A stretch of 10,509 bases of DNA, from NCBI GenBank assembly GCA_041747075.1, contig JBGTFW010000189.1, forward strand, positions 1-10,509, in the 5' to 3' direction. The notes beneath the pieces are model-generated. The model saw only the letters and a list, made by a program, of their open reading frames with translations, did not search any database and was not told the DNA's origin. Both the position numbers and the translations under genes were made by a program. Below, piece by piece: positions 1-7,000 of the stretch (its first letter is position 1; every line of letters begins with the position of its first letter). Origin of the DNA: CAJQPP01 sp041747075 (GTDB lineage: Bacteria; Planctomycetota; Planctomycetia; Pirellulales; Pirellulaceae).

Positions 1-179
1 TCTCGATTGTCTCGTATTATGACGTCCGTTAACACCCCGCCAATGAAACGTTGTGGATTTCCGCGCGAACCGAACACCGAACGACCGAAATGCAACCGGC
101 TCGCGGCCGAACACAACGTTCGCAACCGAACACTGCGTTCGCGCCGACGCCGTCGCCATGGATGTTGTATCCCGTCCAG

Positions 180-262
180 TGGGGGGAGCAGGATTCGAAC
201 CTGCGAAGGCATGAGCCAACAGATTTACAGTCTGTCCCGTTTGACCGCTTCGGTATCCCCCC
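180..262 (-). tRNA. tRNA-Tyr (anticodon GTA)
   Basis: On the minus strand a 7-bp acceptor stem (GGGGGGA with TCCCCCC) encloses a complete cloverleaf. The anticodon stem ACAGA/TCTGT carries loop CTGTAAA with anticodon GTA at plus positions 226-228. The T arm has GGTTCGAATCC, and a long variable arm lies between anticodon and T arms, as expected for bacterial tRNA-Tyr. The discriminator base is A at 180, and CCA is not clearly encoded. It lies 134 bp downstream of tRNA-Thr on the same strand and is probably co-transcribed with it. Confidence 0.96.
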
Positions 263-373
263 GAAACCCGTTGTTTTTTTAACTCAGCCAACCACGCGAG
301 CGACACGCCGCGAACCGCGAGTAGCACGCCCGTTGCGACGCGCGTTGAACACGAAGTTCAAACCGTGTGCCAA

Positions 374-393
374 CACGCATTTTGCGATGCGTG
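374..393 (-). other. Hairpin in the tRNA-Thr/tRNA-Tyr spacer
   Basis: A perfect 7-bp stem CACGCAT/ATGCGTG with a 6-nt loop begins 3 nt beyond the 3' end of tRNA-Thr. A second stem TTGAAC/GTTCAA (345-350 with 356-361) follows. Neither has a U-run, so they are more likely processing structures in a shared precursor than terminators (inference). The rest of the spacer shows nothing recognisable. Confidence 0.4.
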
Positions 394-396
394 CGA

Positions 397-469
397 AGCC
401 AGCGGAGGGGCTCGAACCCACGACCTGCGGTTTACAAAACCGCTGCTCTGCCAACTGAGCTACGCTGGC
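397..469 (-). tRNA. tRNA-Thr (anticodon TGT)
   Basis: A 73-nt cloverleaf on the minus strand. The acceptor stem is GCCAGCG/CGCTGGC, the D arm contains AGCTCAGTTGG, and the anticodon stem GCGGT/ACCGC holds loop TTTGTAA with anticodon TGT at plus positions 434-436. The T arm has GGTTCGAGCCC. The discriminator is T and CCA is not encoded. It decodes ACN threonine codons, chiefly ACA. The order Thr(TGT) then Tyr(GTA) matches the start of the tRNA cluster that precedes tuf in many bacteria. Confidence 0.96.
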
Positions 470-488
470 GGAGATGTGAAAACCGGTA

Positions 489-516
489 AATATACCCGAT
501 CCGTTCGCACCCGCAA
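489..516 (-). promoter_or_regulatory. Putative promoter of the tRNA-Thr/tRNA-Tyr unit
   Basis: Read on the minus strand, TTGCGG (511-516) and TATATT (489-494) are separated by 16 bp. A start near 482 would leave a leader of about 13 nt before the tRNA-Thr 5' end at 469. The -10 box is good, the -35 box is weak (TTG only), and the placement fits a tRNA promoter. Confidence 0.5.
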
Positions 517-664
517 TACGAAAAGACATTTTTTCACGAGAAGAAGTTCCCTTTTGGCACAGGATTTTTCCCAAGGTCGCCGCTTGACCTCAACGAGCCG
601 CCGGGTCGGGGAAAAGCGTGCCCTCGTCGGCTGCCAAGGGGCCGAAGCTGGCCCCACCGCCAGG

Positions 665-683
665 ACCGCCGAACCGCGGCGGT
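665..683 (-). terminator. Stem-loop at the stop codon of the small ORF
   Basis: ACCGCCG (665-671) pairs perfectly with CGGCGGT (677-683) around a 5-nt loop, and on the minus strand it begins at the last two bases-to-one of the TGA stop at 683-685. A second stem GGGGCC/GGCCCC (638-643 with 650-655) follows 9 nt later. No U-tract follows either stem, so termination is tentative. Beyond them, 517-637 shows no further recognisable feature. Confidence 0.4.
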
Positions 684-814
684 CAAATCCCGCCGTTCCT
701 ATAACTGCCGGACATCTCTTGCCGGAGCAACGGCTTTTTCGGGACCAGTCCCTTGTTGGTGATGGACCAGGTCAGCGCCGCGTCGATCAAATGGGCAATC
801 ACGACAAACACCAC
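683..814 (-). CDS. Candidate small single-pass membrane protein (unrecognised; possibly frameshifted at its start)
   Basis: A 43-codon minus-strand ORF with GTG start. It opens with a hydrophobic stretch (VVFVVIAHLIDAALTW, residues 1-16) and continues with a basic tail containing GLVPKKPLLR (residues 22-31). The hydrophobic start, codon choice rich in G/C third positions, and a 7-bp hairpin beginning at its TGA stop argue for a real gene. An ATG at 828-830 (MPRIF...) sits one frame away, and dropping one T from the T6 run at 815-820 would join it to this ORF as a 48-residue protein. So either the gene starts at GTG, or the run carries a frameshift (mutation or sequencing error). There is no ribosome binding site. 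An AT-rich stretch at 865-890 could promote both this ORF and the divergent TPR gene. I do not recognise the family. Confidence 0.35.
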   Translation of the reverse strand: MVFVVIAHLIDAALTWSITNKGLVPKKPLLRQEMSGSYRNGGI

Positions 815-877
815 AAAAAATCCGCGGCATGATCTTGCGGTCGGTGGCGAGGAAGCAGCGCGTTTCTAACAATAAGA

Positions 878-883
878 TACAAT
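878..883 (+). promoter_or_regulatory. Possible -10 element of the TPR gene
   Basis: TACAAT lies in a locally AT-rich stretch (865-890) about 70 bp before the ATG at 955. No convincing -35 hexamer is found at the right distance, so this is only a candidate. Confidence 0.25.
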
Positions 884-954
884 AGGAATTGCGGCGGGCG
901 GGTGTCCGGCGCGACCGATCATCGCTCGAAACGATTGCAAGCAGGAGATTCTCA

Positions 955-2676
955 ATGGCAAAACTCGCCCTGGTGATGGCCCTGGTGACAGGCGCAAGCA
1001 TCTTCCATCAAAGTCCGTTCGTTGCACCGACGCTCGCACAGACCCAGACCGCCAAACCATCCGGGGTGCCAACCGGCGGCGCTGACGACTATTACGATAT
1101 CGGGAAATTCCACTTTCCCGTGACGACCGGTTCCCCGGAGGCGCAATTGTGGTTCGACCGGGGCGTGGCGATGTGTATCGCCTTCAATCACGAGGAAGGC
1201 ATTCGATGTTTTGAGAAGGCGTTGAAGCACGATCCGTCGATGGCCATGGCGCTGTGGGGAATCGCTTACGCCATGGGTCCGAACATCAACAATATGGAAA
1301 TCGAGTCGCAGCAAATTGCCCAGGCCGCGTTCGCATTGCGCTTCGCTCAACTGCACGCGGACCCTTGCAGCGACGTTGAAAAAGGGCTAATCACCGCCCT
1401 GGCCAAACGATATCCGGCGCCGGTTCCCGAAATCGAGGAGCGTGGCCCGGCCAATTCGGCGTACGCCGACGCGATGCGCGAACTGCGCAGCCGGCATCCG
1501 GAAGACGCGATGGTGGCGGCCCTGTTTGCCGAGTCGCTAATGAACCTGCAACCGTGGAAACACTGGTCTCCCGACGGCCAGCCGGCGGAAAAAACGCACG
1601 AGATCGTTGCCACGCTGGAATTGGCGCTGGAGCAGTGGCCCGAACACCCGGCTCTGTGCCATTTCTACATTCATGCGATCGAAGCATCACCGCATCCGGA
1701 AAAGGCGCTCGCCGCCGCCGACCGCCTGCGGAACGCCATGCCCGGCGCGGGGCACCTGGTGCATATGCCGTCGCATATTTATGCCCTCGTCGGCGACTAC
1801 CCGAAAGTGATCGAATCCAACGCCGCGGCGATCGAACGTGACAAGGCGTTTTTGCGCCGTCACGGCCCGCTGAATTTCTTTTCGCTCTACCGCCTGCACA
1901 ACTACCACTTTCTGGTTTACGGCGCGATGTTCGATGGCCAGCGCGAACTGGCGCTGTCAACTGCCCGGGAAATCCCCGCGCAAGTTCCCGAGGCGATGGT
2001 TCGCGAACAGGTTGATTTCCTCGACGCCTTCATGCCCATGCCGCTGCACGTCATGGTTCGCTTCGGCATGTGGGAAGAGATTCTCGGCGAGCCAGAACCG
2101 GCGGACTACCTGCCGATGTCCCGCGCCGTCTGGCATTACGCGCGCGCCGTGGCGATGGCCGCGACCGGGCGAGTCGCCGAGGCGGAATCGGAACAGGCGG
2201 CGTTTCTGAAAGCCCGCGGTGCCGTTCCGGAAACGAGCATGTTGTTTCAGAATACGTCGCGCGACATTCTTGGCGTCGCCGAAGCGATGATCGCCGGCGA
2301 ACTGGAATACCGCAAAGGCAATTATGACGGGTCTTTCGGGCATCTGCGTGAAGCCGTCCGCCGCGACGACGCACTGAACTACGACGAGCCATGGGGCTGG
2401 ATGCAACCGGCACGACATGCGCTGGCCGCCTTGCTGCTCGAGCAGGGCCGCCTGGATGAATCCGAAGCGGAGTACCGCGAGGACCTGCGGCGCCGACCGA
2501 AGAATCCGTGGTCGCTCGCCGGACTGGCCGATTGCCTCGAGCGACAGGGCAAGGCGGACGAGGCGCGGGAAGTTCGCGGACAGCTTGCCGAAGCATCGCG
2601 CCGCGCCGACGTCGACATCGACCGCTCCTGCTTTTGCAAGAACCAGGACGACGAGAAGGCAAAAGACAACCGATGA
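955..2676 (+). CDS. Secreted TPR repeat protein, function unknown
   Basis: 573 residues. The ATG at 955 was chosen over an upstream in-frame TTG (889) because AGGAG at 943-947 sits 7 nt before it and the product then starts with a signal peptide (MAKLALVMALVTGASIF..., likely cleaved near APTLAQ, residue 29). A TPR-like pair of helices lies near residues 60-100 (FNHEEGIRCFEKALKHDP), and three more TPR-like units lie at about 445-550 (LLLEQGRLDESEAEYREDL, NPWSLAGLADCLERQGKADEA). The middle is helical and rich in fixed histidines: H236/H240 (CHFYIH), H267/H270/H274 (HLVHMPSH) and H315/H318. A Cys pair occurs near the C-terminus (SCFC, 558-561). I recall similar TPR proteins, of no known activity, in Planctomycetota and Acidobacteriota. 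Export implies an extracytoplasmic site, and metal or cofactor binding by the His/Cys clusters is only inference. Confidence 0.93.
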   Translation: MAKLALVMALVTGASIFHQSPFVAPTLAQTQTAKPSGVPTGGADDYYDIGKFHFPVTTGSPEAQLWFDRGVAMCIAFNHEEGIRCFEKALKHDPSMAMALWGIAYAMGPNINNMEIESQQIAQAAFALRFAQLHADPCSDVEKGLITALAKRYPAPVPEIEERGPANSAYADAMRELRSRHPEDAMVAALFAESLMNLQPWKHWSPDGQPAEKTHEIVATLELALEQWPEHPALCHFYIHAIEASPHPEKALAAADRLRNAMPGAGHLVHMPSHIYALVGDYPKVIESNAAAIERDKAFLRRHGPLNFFSLYRLHNYHFLVYGAMFDGQRELALSTAREIPAQVPEAMVREQVDFLDAFMPMPLHVMVRFGMWEEILGEPEPADYLPMSRAVWHYARAVAMAATGRVAEAESEQAAFLKARGAVPETSMLFQNTSRDILGVAEAMIAGELEYRKGNYDGSFGHLREAVRRDDALNYDEPWGWMQPARHALAALLLEQGRLDESEAEYREDLRRRPKNPWSLAGLADCLERQGKADEAREVRGQLAEASRRADVDIDRSCFCKNQDDEKAKDNR

Positions 2677-2783
2677 ACGGCGACGATCGTACCATCGAGG
2701 CGTTGCGCGCCGCCCGTCTATCAGCAGCGGAACTGTCACGTTGTGCGGTACCCGCGGAGAGTTTCGGCTTGAGCAGCGCTTGA
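2673..2783 (+). pseudogene. Short ORF overlapping the TPR gene stop (ATGA), probable 5' remnant of a lost gene
   Basis: A 36-codon ORF whose ATG overlaps the TGA of the TPR gene, an arrangement typical of translational coupling. The first 14 codons (MNGDDRTIEALRAA) have the G/C-ending codon use of a real gene. They resemble, from memory, the N-terminus of planctomycete AAA-type ATPases with an N-terminal TPR ('TIEALR.AL..SPDN'). After that the codon pattern collapses and the ORF stops. The 261 bp between the TPR gene and the toxin remnant contain no other gene that I can support. It may instead be a meaningless short ORF. Confidence 0.3.
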
Positions 2784-2937
2784 ACGCCCGCGCGTCGAAA
2801 GCCCTGGCGGCTTCCACTACGATTGCCTGTCCGCGAGTCAACCCGCCCGATACTGTTCGACCGGTTCTTTACAGGATAATGCGCATGGTCGATTTCCGCA
2901 TTTCACTGCCCGGGAATTGATCCCACACAGGACCGCC

Positions 2938-3166
2938 TCAATCGCCGCGAATGATCTGGTTCAAGCCGTCGATCATCTGTTCGAGTTCTTCTTTGGAAAC
3001 CGCGCCAAGTTTTGATTCGAGGCGGTCGGCAGAGAGTGTTCGTACCTGACCGGGAGTTAAATACGTTGTCACTGATCACTACAACCGGTCGTCGACCACC
3101 CTGTTCGCTGCCCTGAACCGGATTGAGGTCGGCCCAGCGGATATCACCTCTCAGTATTCGGGCCAT
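2938..3166 (-). pseudogene. mazF: mazF/pemK-type toxin gene with internal deletion and frameshift
   Basis: MazF-family endoribonucleases cut mRNA. The first 41 residues are a clear MazF N-terminus: RGDIRWADLNPVQGSEQGG, then RRPVVVISDNVFNSRSG. The frame then runs into unrelated residues. In another frame the last 36 codons give an equally clear MazF C-terminus (QVRTLSADRLESKLGAVSK, then EELEQMIDGLNQIIRGD) ending at TGA 2938-2940. The halves meet in CGGTCAGGTACG around 3048-3055. Compared with usual MazF proteins (about 110 residues), some 35-40 central residues are gone, including the strand carrying the conserved Thr used in catalysis. The start overlaps the antitoxin stop by 16 bp (3151-3166), the normal antitoxin-toxin order. 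No active toxin can be made from this sequence. A local assembly error is possible but would have to remove more than 100 bp. Confidence 0.88.
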
Positions 3167-3393
3167 TGCCTCGTGTCCAGATTCAACCCTGAATCAGCCA
3201 GTTCCCGCTCGAAAGTCGGGTCGAGCTTTCCGCATTCCCTGGCCAGGGCCTTACGGGAAACCCGTTCAAGTTTTTCCTGAATCGCCTGTTGTACCGCTCG
3301 ACTCCGGCTTGGCAATCGTTGTTGTTCGACCCACTGGTCGAGCTGTAACAATACCTGCTGGTCGATCGTAATGGCAATTTTCGCAGTGCTCAT
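3151..3393 (-). CDS. mazE: Ribbon-helix-helix antitoxin of the MazEF pair
   Basis: 80 residues and complete. The N-terminus has the RHH DNA-binding fold: beta strand KIAITID (5-11), helix A about 12-24, then SRSRAVQQAIQEKL (29-42). The C-terminal part, with KLDPTFERELADSGL and ending RQWPEY, is the toxin-binding tail of the CopG/MazE-like antitoxins that accompany MazF ribonucleases. It should form a dimer that binds its own promoter and wraps the toxin. Its stop overlaps the mazF start by 16 bp. The toxin is broken, so this is now in effect an orphan antitoxin. It could persist as a repressor, neutralise a related toxin elsewhere, or be on its way to loss. The start ATG has only a weak GAG upstream. 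Confidence 0.9.
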   Translation of the reverse strand: MSTAKIAITIDQQVLLQLDQWVEQQRLPSRSRAVQQAIQEKLERVSRKALARECGKLDPTFERELADSGLNLDTRQWPEY

Positions 3394-3437
3394 GTTTACT
3401 CAATTCACTTCAATTGGGAATCTCAACGGAATTCGCA

Positions 3438-3476
3438 GTATGACATTCATCATACCAGCCGGCGATGACAGGTCAA
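3438..3476 (-). promoter_or_regulatory. mazEF promoter with overlapping dyad operator
   Basis: On the minus strand TTGACC (3471-3476) and TATGAT (3449-3454) are spaced 16 bp, and TGG directly before the -10 makes it an extended -10. The start would fall near 3442, giving a leader of about 49 nt. An inverted repeat GTATGA-N6-TCATAC (3438-3455) covers the -10 box, the expected place for autorepression by the RHH antitoxin. Confidence 0.6.
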
Positions 3477-3627
3477 CGCATTTTTCCGCGACGAGGCCAG
3501 CGTTGCGGGCAGTCAATAAAAAGCCGATTTTTACATTTGGATACACCGTGGACTTCGTAATGAAACCAATGAAGTCGCGCGACTCCAACGACTCATTTCC
3601 CAAGTTCCAGGAACGCCATGCGGGCGC

Positions 3628-6528
3628 TTACCATTTCCCAGTGGCGATCCACGGCAGTTCTTTCGTGTTCGCTTCCTGTTTGTCGACTTGATCGTCCGAT
3701 TCTCCGCCGCCTTCAGCGTTGAAGGTCAACGCGGTGCGCGCGGCAGTTCGGACATGATCGAGGTAGTCCGGCCAGATTTCTGGTGTTCCGGGCTGGGCTG
3801 CGACGTTCATGAAACCCAGTTCACATTTGCCGAGCCGCGTCACAATCTGTTTCCGGTCGCCGCTTCCCAGCTCAAAATCGTCCGCCAGTTCTTCCTCCGT
3901 AACCCAGATTTGAACGCCGGTCGCATCCCGTTTCAGGTCGGTCGGCAAGTGCGTCAGAAAGGCGCTCTTGCCATCCATGCCGCGGGCGACCTCCCAGTTT
4001 TCCGGCAGATTCCTGCGCAGCTCGCCAATCAGCCGATTGAGGGGTGTCTGTTGGCCCTCGGCAATCTCGACGACAATCGAGTTGGAGTCACGCCAGATTG
4101 TTTGCGTGGCCCACTGGCCGCCCTTGGCAAGAAATGTGTATTGTCCCGGTTCCAGCAGATACAGACTCGTCGCGTCGACGTCATCCCAGACGGTAATCGT
4201 CTCTCCCGGCGCAAGCACCTTGTCCTCGCCGGTTGTCTGCGGCGTCATTGCAATAAAGGGCGCGGATGTTTCGTCGGGCAATTGCGCCTTAAATACGCGA
4301 AACGGCGCATACCGTTGCAGGTCAATTGAGGTCGCTTCGTCTCCGAAATTCCGAACCTCCAGCCGAAATCGAATCGGGCTGCCGACCGCCGGGCTTTCCG
4401 TCAACAGCGTCAACCGGGAACGCAGTCCGCTGTGTTCCGCCAATTGGCCCCAGTCCACTGCGCCGTTGGCGTCGTCAATTTGTGGCGGCTGATCGATGTT
4501 TTCGTTGCCTTCCTTTCCGGACTCCCCGTCATCGTCGTCCTCGCCGTACAACAGTTCGTCCAGCGACAGCCCGGTTTCCGCCGTTGCTTCGTCGGCCAGC
4601 CTTTTCATGATGTAGCGCCATTTCATTTTCATCCGCATCGGATTCTCCCCCTGTTTGTCGGGCGGAATGATCTCGTAGCGAATAGCGCGATGCGGCGGAT
4701 CGTCTTCATCGTCAGGTGCTCCGGTGTCCGGGTTCATCACGACCTGCACAGGCGGCTGCGGGTATTCGTCATCCGGTTTGATCCGCTGCGTCCTGATCGT
4801 CATCACGACTTCGCCCAGCGACTCGCGGCATTCGACGACCAGTTGTTCTGCACCCCCGTCGGCGGTTGCCGCCGCTCGGATGACACCGACCGCATCGATC
4901 AACTCGACACTTCCGCCAGTGACGACTATCGTGGTCGACCCGTCGCCCGTTTTGATTTCGACTTTTTCACCGCGAAACTCCGCCCGCATTCCCGATCCTT
5001 CCGGCAGATTGAAAAAGACTTCGGTTGCGTCAATTCGATCGATCAGCAAATAGCTTGCCTGTTCAGCCGACACGATTGTTTCCATGTTGGTCGTGCTGAT
5101 GCCGGGTCTGAATCGCCTGATGTCATGGTCAATAGCCGCGAAATGCCTGACCAGTTCCGCCGCCGAACGCCCGTGACCAAACGCATTGATGACCACGTGG
5201 GAAACACGCTCGCCATCGGCGTTGAGGATATGGAATGAAAGTTCCAATTTGTCCTGGCCGGATTCGGACCCGGGAGAATCTTCAGACGCGCGTTGAAGGG
5301 CGATTTCCGGTTGTCCCTTTGCCGTCGCGTCTGGCGAAGCGTTGGCCATCACGGTACGCGCCGTCGTCATCCACGTGCTGCCGGCCAAAACCGTCAGCGC
5401 ACCCAGCACCAGGGCACCGGCCGGCCACCACGACGGGGAAGGGGCGGATTGGGCTCCGGCAATCCGCCGGATTCTACGGACCAGCGAGCCGCCGCTGGCC
5501 GCGATCGATAATCGCTTCTCGCCGCCACGAAACTGCTCCATTCGCGCCAGCGCCCGGGCCAGCGCAACACGGTCGCCACAAACGGAAATGGCAAGGTCAT
5601 CACAACAGTTTTCCCGTTCATCCCGAATCCGGCCAGAGAGCCACCACACCGCCGGGTGATAAAAAAGGAGTGTCTCAACGACTGTCTGCAGGACATTCGC
5701 AATCCAGTCATGACGACGGATATGCGCCAATTCGTGCGCCAGAATCGATTCCAGTTCGGCGGTTGTCAGGCCGGTAGCCATCCCGAACGGCAGAAGGATC
5801 GCCGGCCGGACCAAGCCGATGACTGCCGGCACCATCAGCCGCGTGGAATGAAGCAGCCGAACGCCGCGATGCAGATTCAATTGCCGCGCGAGACGATCAA
5901 CGACCAGCGACAATTCAACTGCTTCAACCGGAGCCGCCTCCGATCGCCATCGCCAGACGCGCCCCAGTCCGGCCAGCAACCGCACCGCGAGGCAGACAAC
6001 CCCCACGCCCCATGCGACGACGAACACAAACAACCACGGCTGAATGATCGCCAGAGCCGATCCGAATCGTCCTTGCCACATGCGAAGTGAATCCATTGAG
6101 AAAATTGCAGCATCGACCGCCTGATCCCCGGCGGATGCGTCTGTTTCGGACGTCGACGCAGCCATCGGGATACCCGACGTCTGGAACGGATCGTGATCGT
6201 CCTTGTTTCGTGTATCGTCGCGGGTTGGGACAGCGAGCTGTCCACTATTTGCACTCGCGTCCACTTGTGCGGGCGGGTTGGTTGTCGGGGCGTTCATATT
6301 GGCAACCAGCCAGCAGGCTGTTCCAACCGGAGCAGCCGTCATCAGCACCAGTCCGGCACACGCCACCAGATAGCGGACCTGCGCGGTTGCGCTGCGCAGC
6401 AAAGCCAGCAAAACACCGACCCCGGCCGCGATCAGCATGGCCTGCCAGAGGAAATGGAGGAGCGTCCAGCCGGCGGCGGTGACCAACGGATGACTGGCGA
6501 CGGTTTCAAGCAGGTCGTTCGTAATCAC
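3628..6528 (-). CDS. BlaR1/MecR1-like M56 family membrane metalloprotease with large novel sensor region
   Basis: 966 residues, GTG start overlapping the blaI-like stop by 4 bp (GTGA). Membrane segments appear at about 16-45, 51-77, 160-188 and 366-388. The zinc protease motif HELAH is at 265-269 and the downstream acidic ligand lies in RDERENCCDD (302-311), both typical of M56. By analogy with BlaR1, a signal sensed outside triggers cleavage of the BlaI repressor inside. The region after residue 390 differs from BlaR1. I see no penicillin-binding SxxK/SxN/KTG set. Instead there is a beta-rich section (about 425-590), an acidic linker (GEDDDDGESGKEGNE, 662-676) and an Ig-like section from about 700 (SRLTLLTESPAVGSPI) that recurs in planctomycete M56 proteins, as I recall. 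The ligand and target genes are unknown. Translation is probably coupled to the repressor gene. Confidence 0.93.
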   Translation of the reverse strand: MITNDLLETVASHPLVTAAGWTLLHFLWQAMLIAAGVGVLLALLRSATAQVRYLVACAGLVLMTAAPVGTACWLVANMNAPTTNPPAQVDASANSGQLAVPTRDDTRNKDDHDPFQTSGIPMAASTSETDASAGDQAVDAAIFSMDSLRMWQGRFGSALAIIQPWLFVFVVAWGVGVVCLAVRLLAGLGRVWRWRSEAAPVEAVELSLVVDRLARQLNLHRGVRLLHSTRLMVPAVIGLVRPAILLPFGMATGLTTAELESILAHELAHIRRHDWIANVLQTVVETLLFYHPAVWWLSGRIRDERENCCDDLAISVCGDRVALARALARMEQFRGGEKRLSIAASGGSLVRRIRRIAGAQSAPSPSWWPAGALVLGALTVLAGSTWMTTARTVMANASPDATAKGQPEIALQRASEDSPGSESGQDKLELSFHILNADGERVSHVVINAFGHGRSAAELVRHFAAIDHDIRRFRPGISTTNMETIVSAEQASYLLIDRIDATEVFFNLPEGSGMRAEFRGEKVEIKTGDGSTTIVVTGGSVELIDAVGVIRAAATADGGAEQLVVECRESLGEVVMTIRTQRIKPDDEYPQPPVQVVMNPDTGAPDDEDDPPHRAIRYEIIPPDKQGENPMRMKMKWRYIMKRLADEATAETGLSLDELLYGEDDDDGESGKEGNENIDQPPQIDDANGAVDWGQLAEHSGLRSRLTLLTESPAVGSPIRFRLEVRNFGDEATSIDLQRYAPFRVFKAQLPDETSAPFIAMTPQTTGEDKVLAPGETITVWDDVDATSLYLLEPGQYTFLAKGGQWATQTIWRDSNSIVVEIAEGQQTPLNRLIGELRRNLPENWEVARGMDGKSAFLTHLPTDLKRDATGVQIWVTEEELADDFELGSGDRKQIVTRLGKCELGFMNVAAQPGTPEIWPDYLDHVRTAARTALTFNAEGGGESDDQVDKQEANTKELPWIATGKW

Positions 6529-6914
6529 TTTTGTTCCCTTTCCAGTTCATCCAGTAATTTGCGGATTTCGGCAAGTTCTTCGGGCGTCGATCGCCGCGCG
6601 GACAATGCCTGCAGGACCAGTTGCCGGGCGGACCCGTCGAAGACCTTGTCCAGCACGTCGACGACGATCTGTTTCTGTGTGCGCCGTTGCGAGACGGCTG
6701 CCTGGTAGACGTGGGCATGCGTCGATGCGTCACGTTTGACCAGTCGCTTGTCCAGCATGATCTGCATCAGCTTGAGTGTCGTCGTGTAGCCCGTTCCGCG
6801 TTGACCCGCCAGCCGTTGCTGGACCTCGCGAACGGTCGCGGTTCCCAGTTCCCACAGCGTGGCGAGGATCGCCAGTTCGGCTTCGGTCGGTTTCGGCAGT
6901 CGTTTTCCACTCAT
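6525..6914 (-). CDS. blaI: BlaI/MecI family transcriptional repressor
   Basis: 129 residues. The ATG at 6914 (MSGKRLPKPTEAELAIL) fits the family's usual start; an upstream in-frame start at 7031 would read through the promoter and is rejected. GGGAAAGAG lies just upstream as a weak ribosome site. Residues 9-75 form a winged helix, with the recognition region TGYTTTLKLMQIMLDKRLV (41-59). The C-terminal part with KVFDGSARQLVLQALS (90-105) is the dimerisation segment where BlaR-type proteases cut related repressors. It very likely represses its own operon through the dyads at 6978-7013 and is inactivated by the M56 protease encoded next. Confidence 0.94.
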   Translation of the reverse strand: MSGKRLPKPTEAELAILATLWELGTATVREVQQRLAGQRGTGYTTTLKLMQIMLDKRLVKRDASTHAHVYQAAVSQRRTQKQIVVDVLDKVFDGSARQLVLQALSARRSTPEELAEIRKLLDELEREQK

Positions 6915-6972
6915 GGCTCTTTCCCTGATTCCGGGCTTGTTGAGCGGCGGCTCAAGTTCCCCGCCGTTTTTC

Positions 6973-7000
6973 AGTATACGAAGTCCTTCGTTGATGTCAA
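6973..7000 (-). promoter_or_regulatory. Promoter of the blaI-M56 operon
   Basis: TTGACA (6995-7000, a perfect -35) and TATACT (6973-6978) are 16 bp apart on the minus strand. A start near 6966 gives a leader of about 50 nt to the ATG at 6914. This is the best sigma-70 type promoter in the window. Confidence 0.75.

Noticed and set aside
51..458. 135-codon plus-strand ORF across both tRNAs
   Set aside because: It reads through the antisense of two tRNA genes; such frames are a common source of false proteins.
889..954. TTG start for the TPR protein at 889
   Set aside because: The ATG at 955 has AGGAG at the right distance and opens directly into a signal peptide; the extension is Arg-rich and would hide it.
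1957..2841. 294-codon minus-strand ORF
   Set aside because: It is antisense to the TPR gene, with Arg/His-rich composition typical of shadow frames.
3400..3603. 67-codon minus-strand ORF between the antitoxin and the M56 gene
   Set aside because: It has no ribosome site or G/C-ending codon bias, and it runs through the promoter and dyad of the antitoxin gene.
4432..5238. 268-codon plus-strand ORF
   Set aside because: It lies opposite the M56 gene, with no start context or domain.
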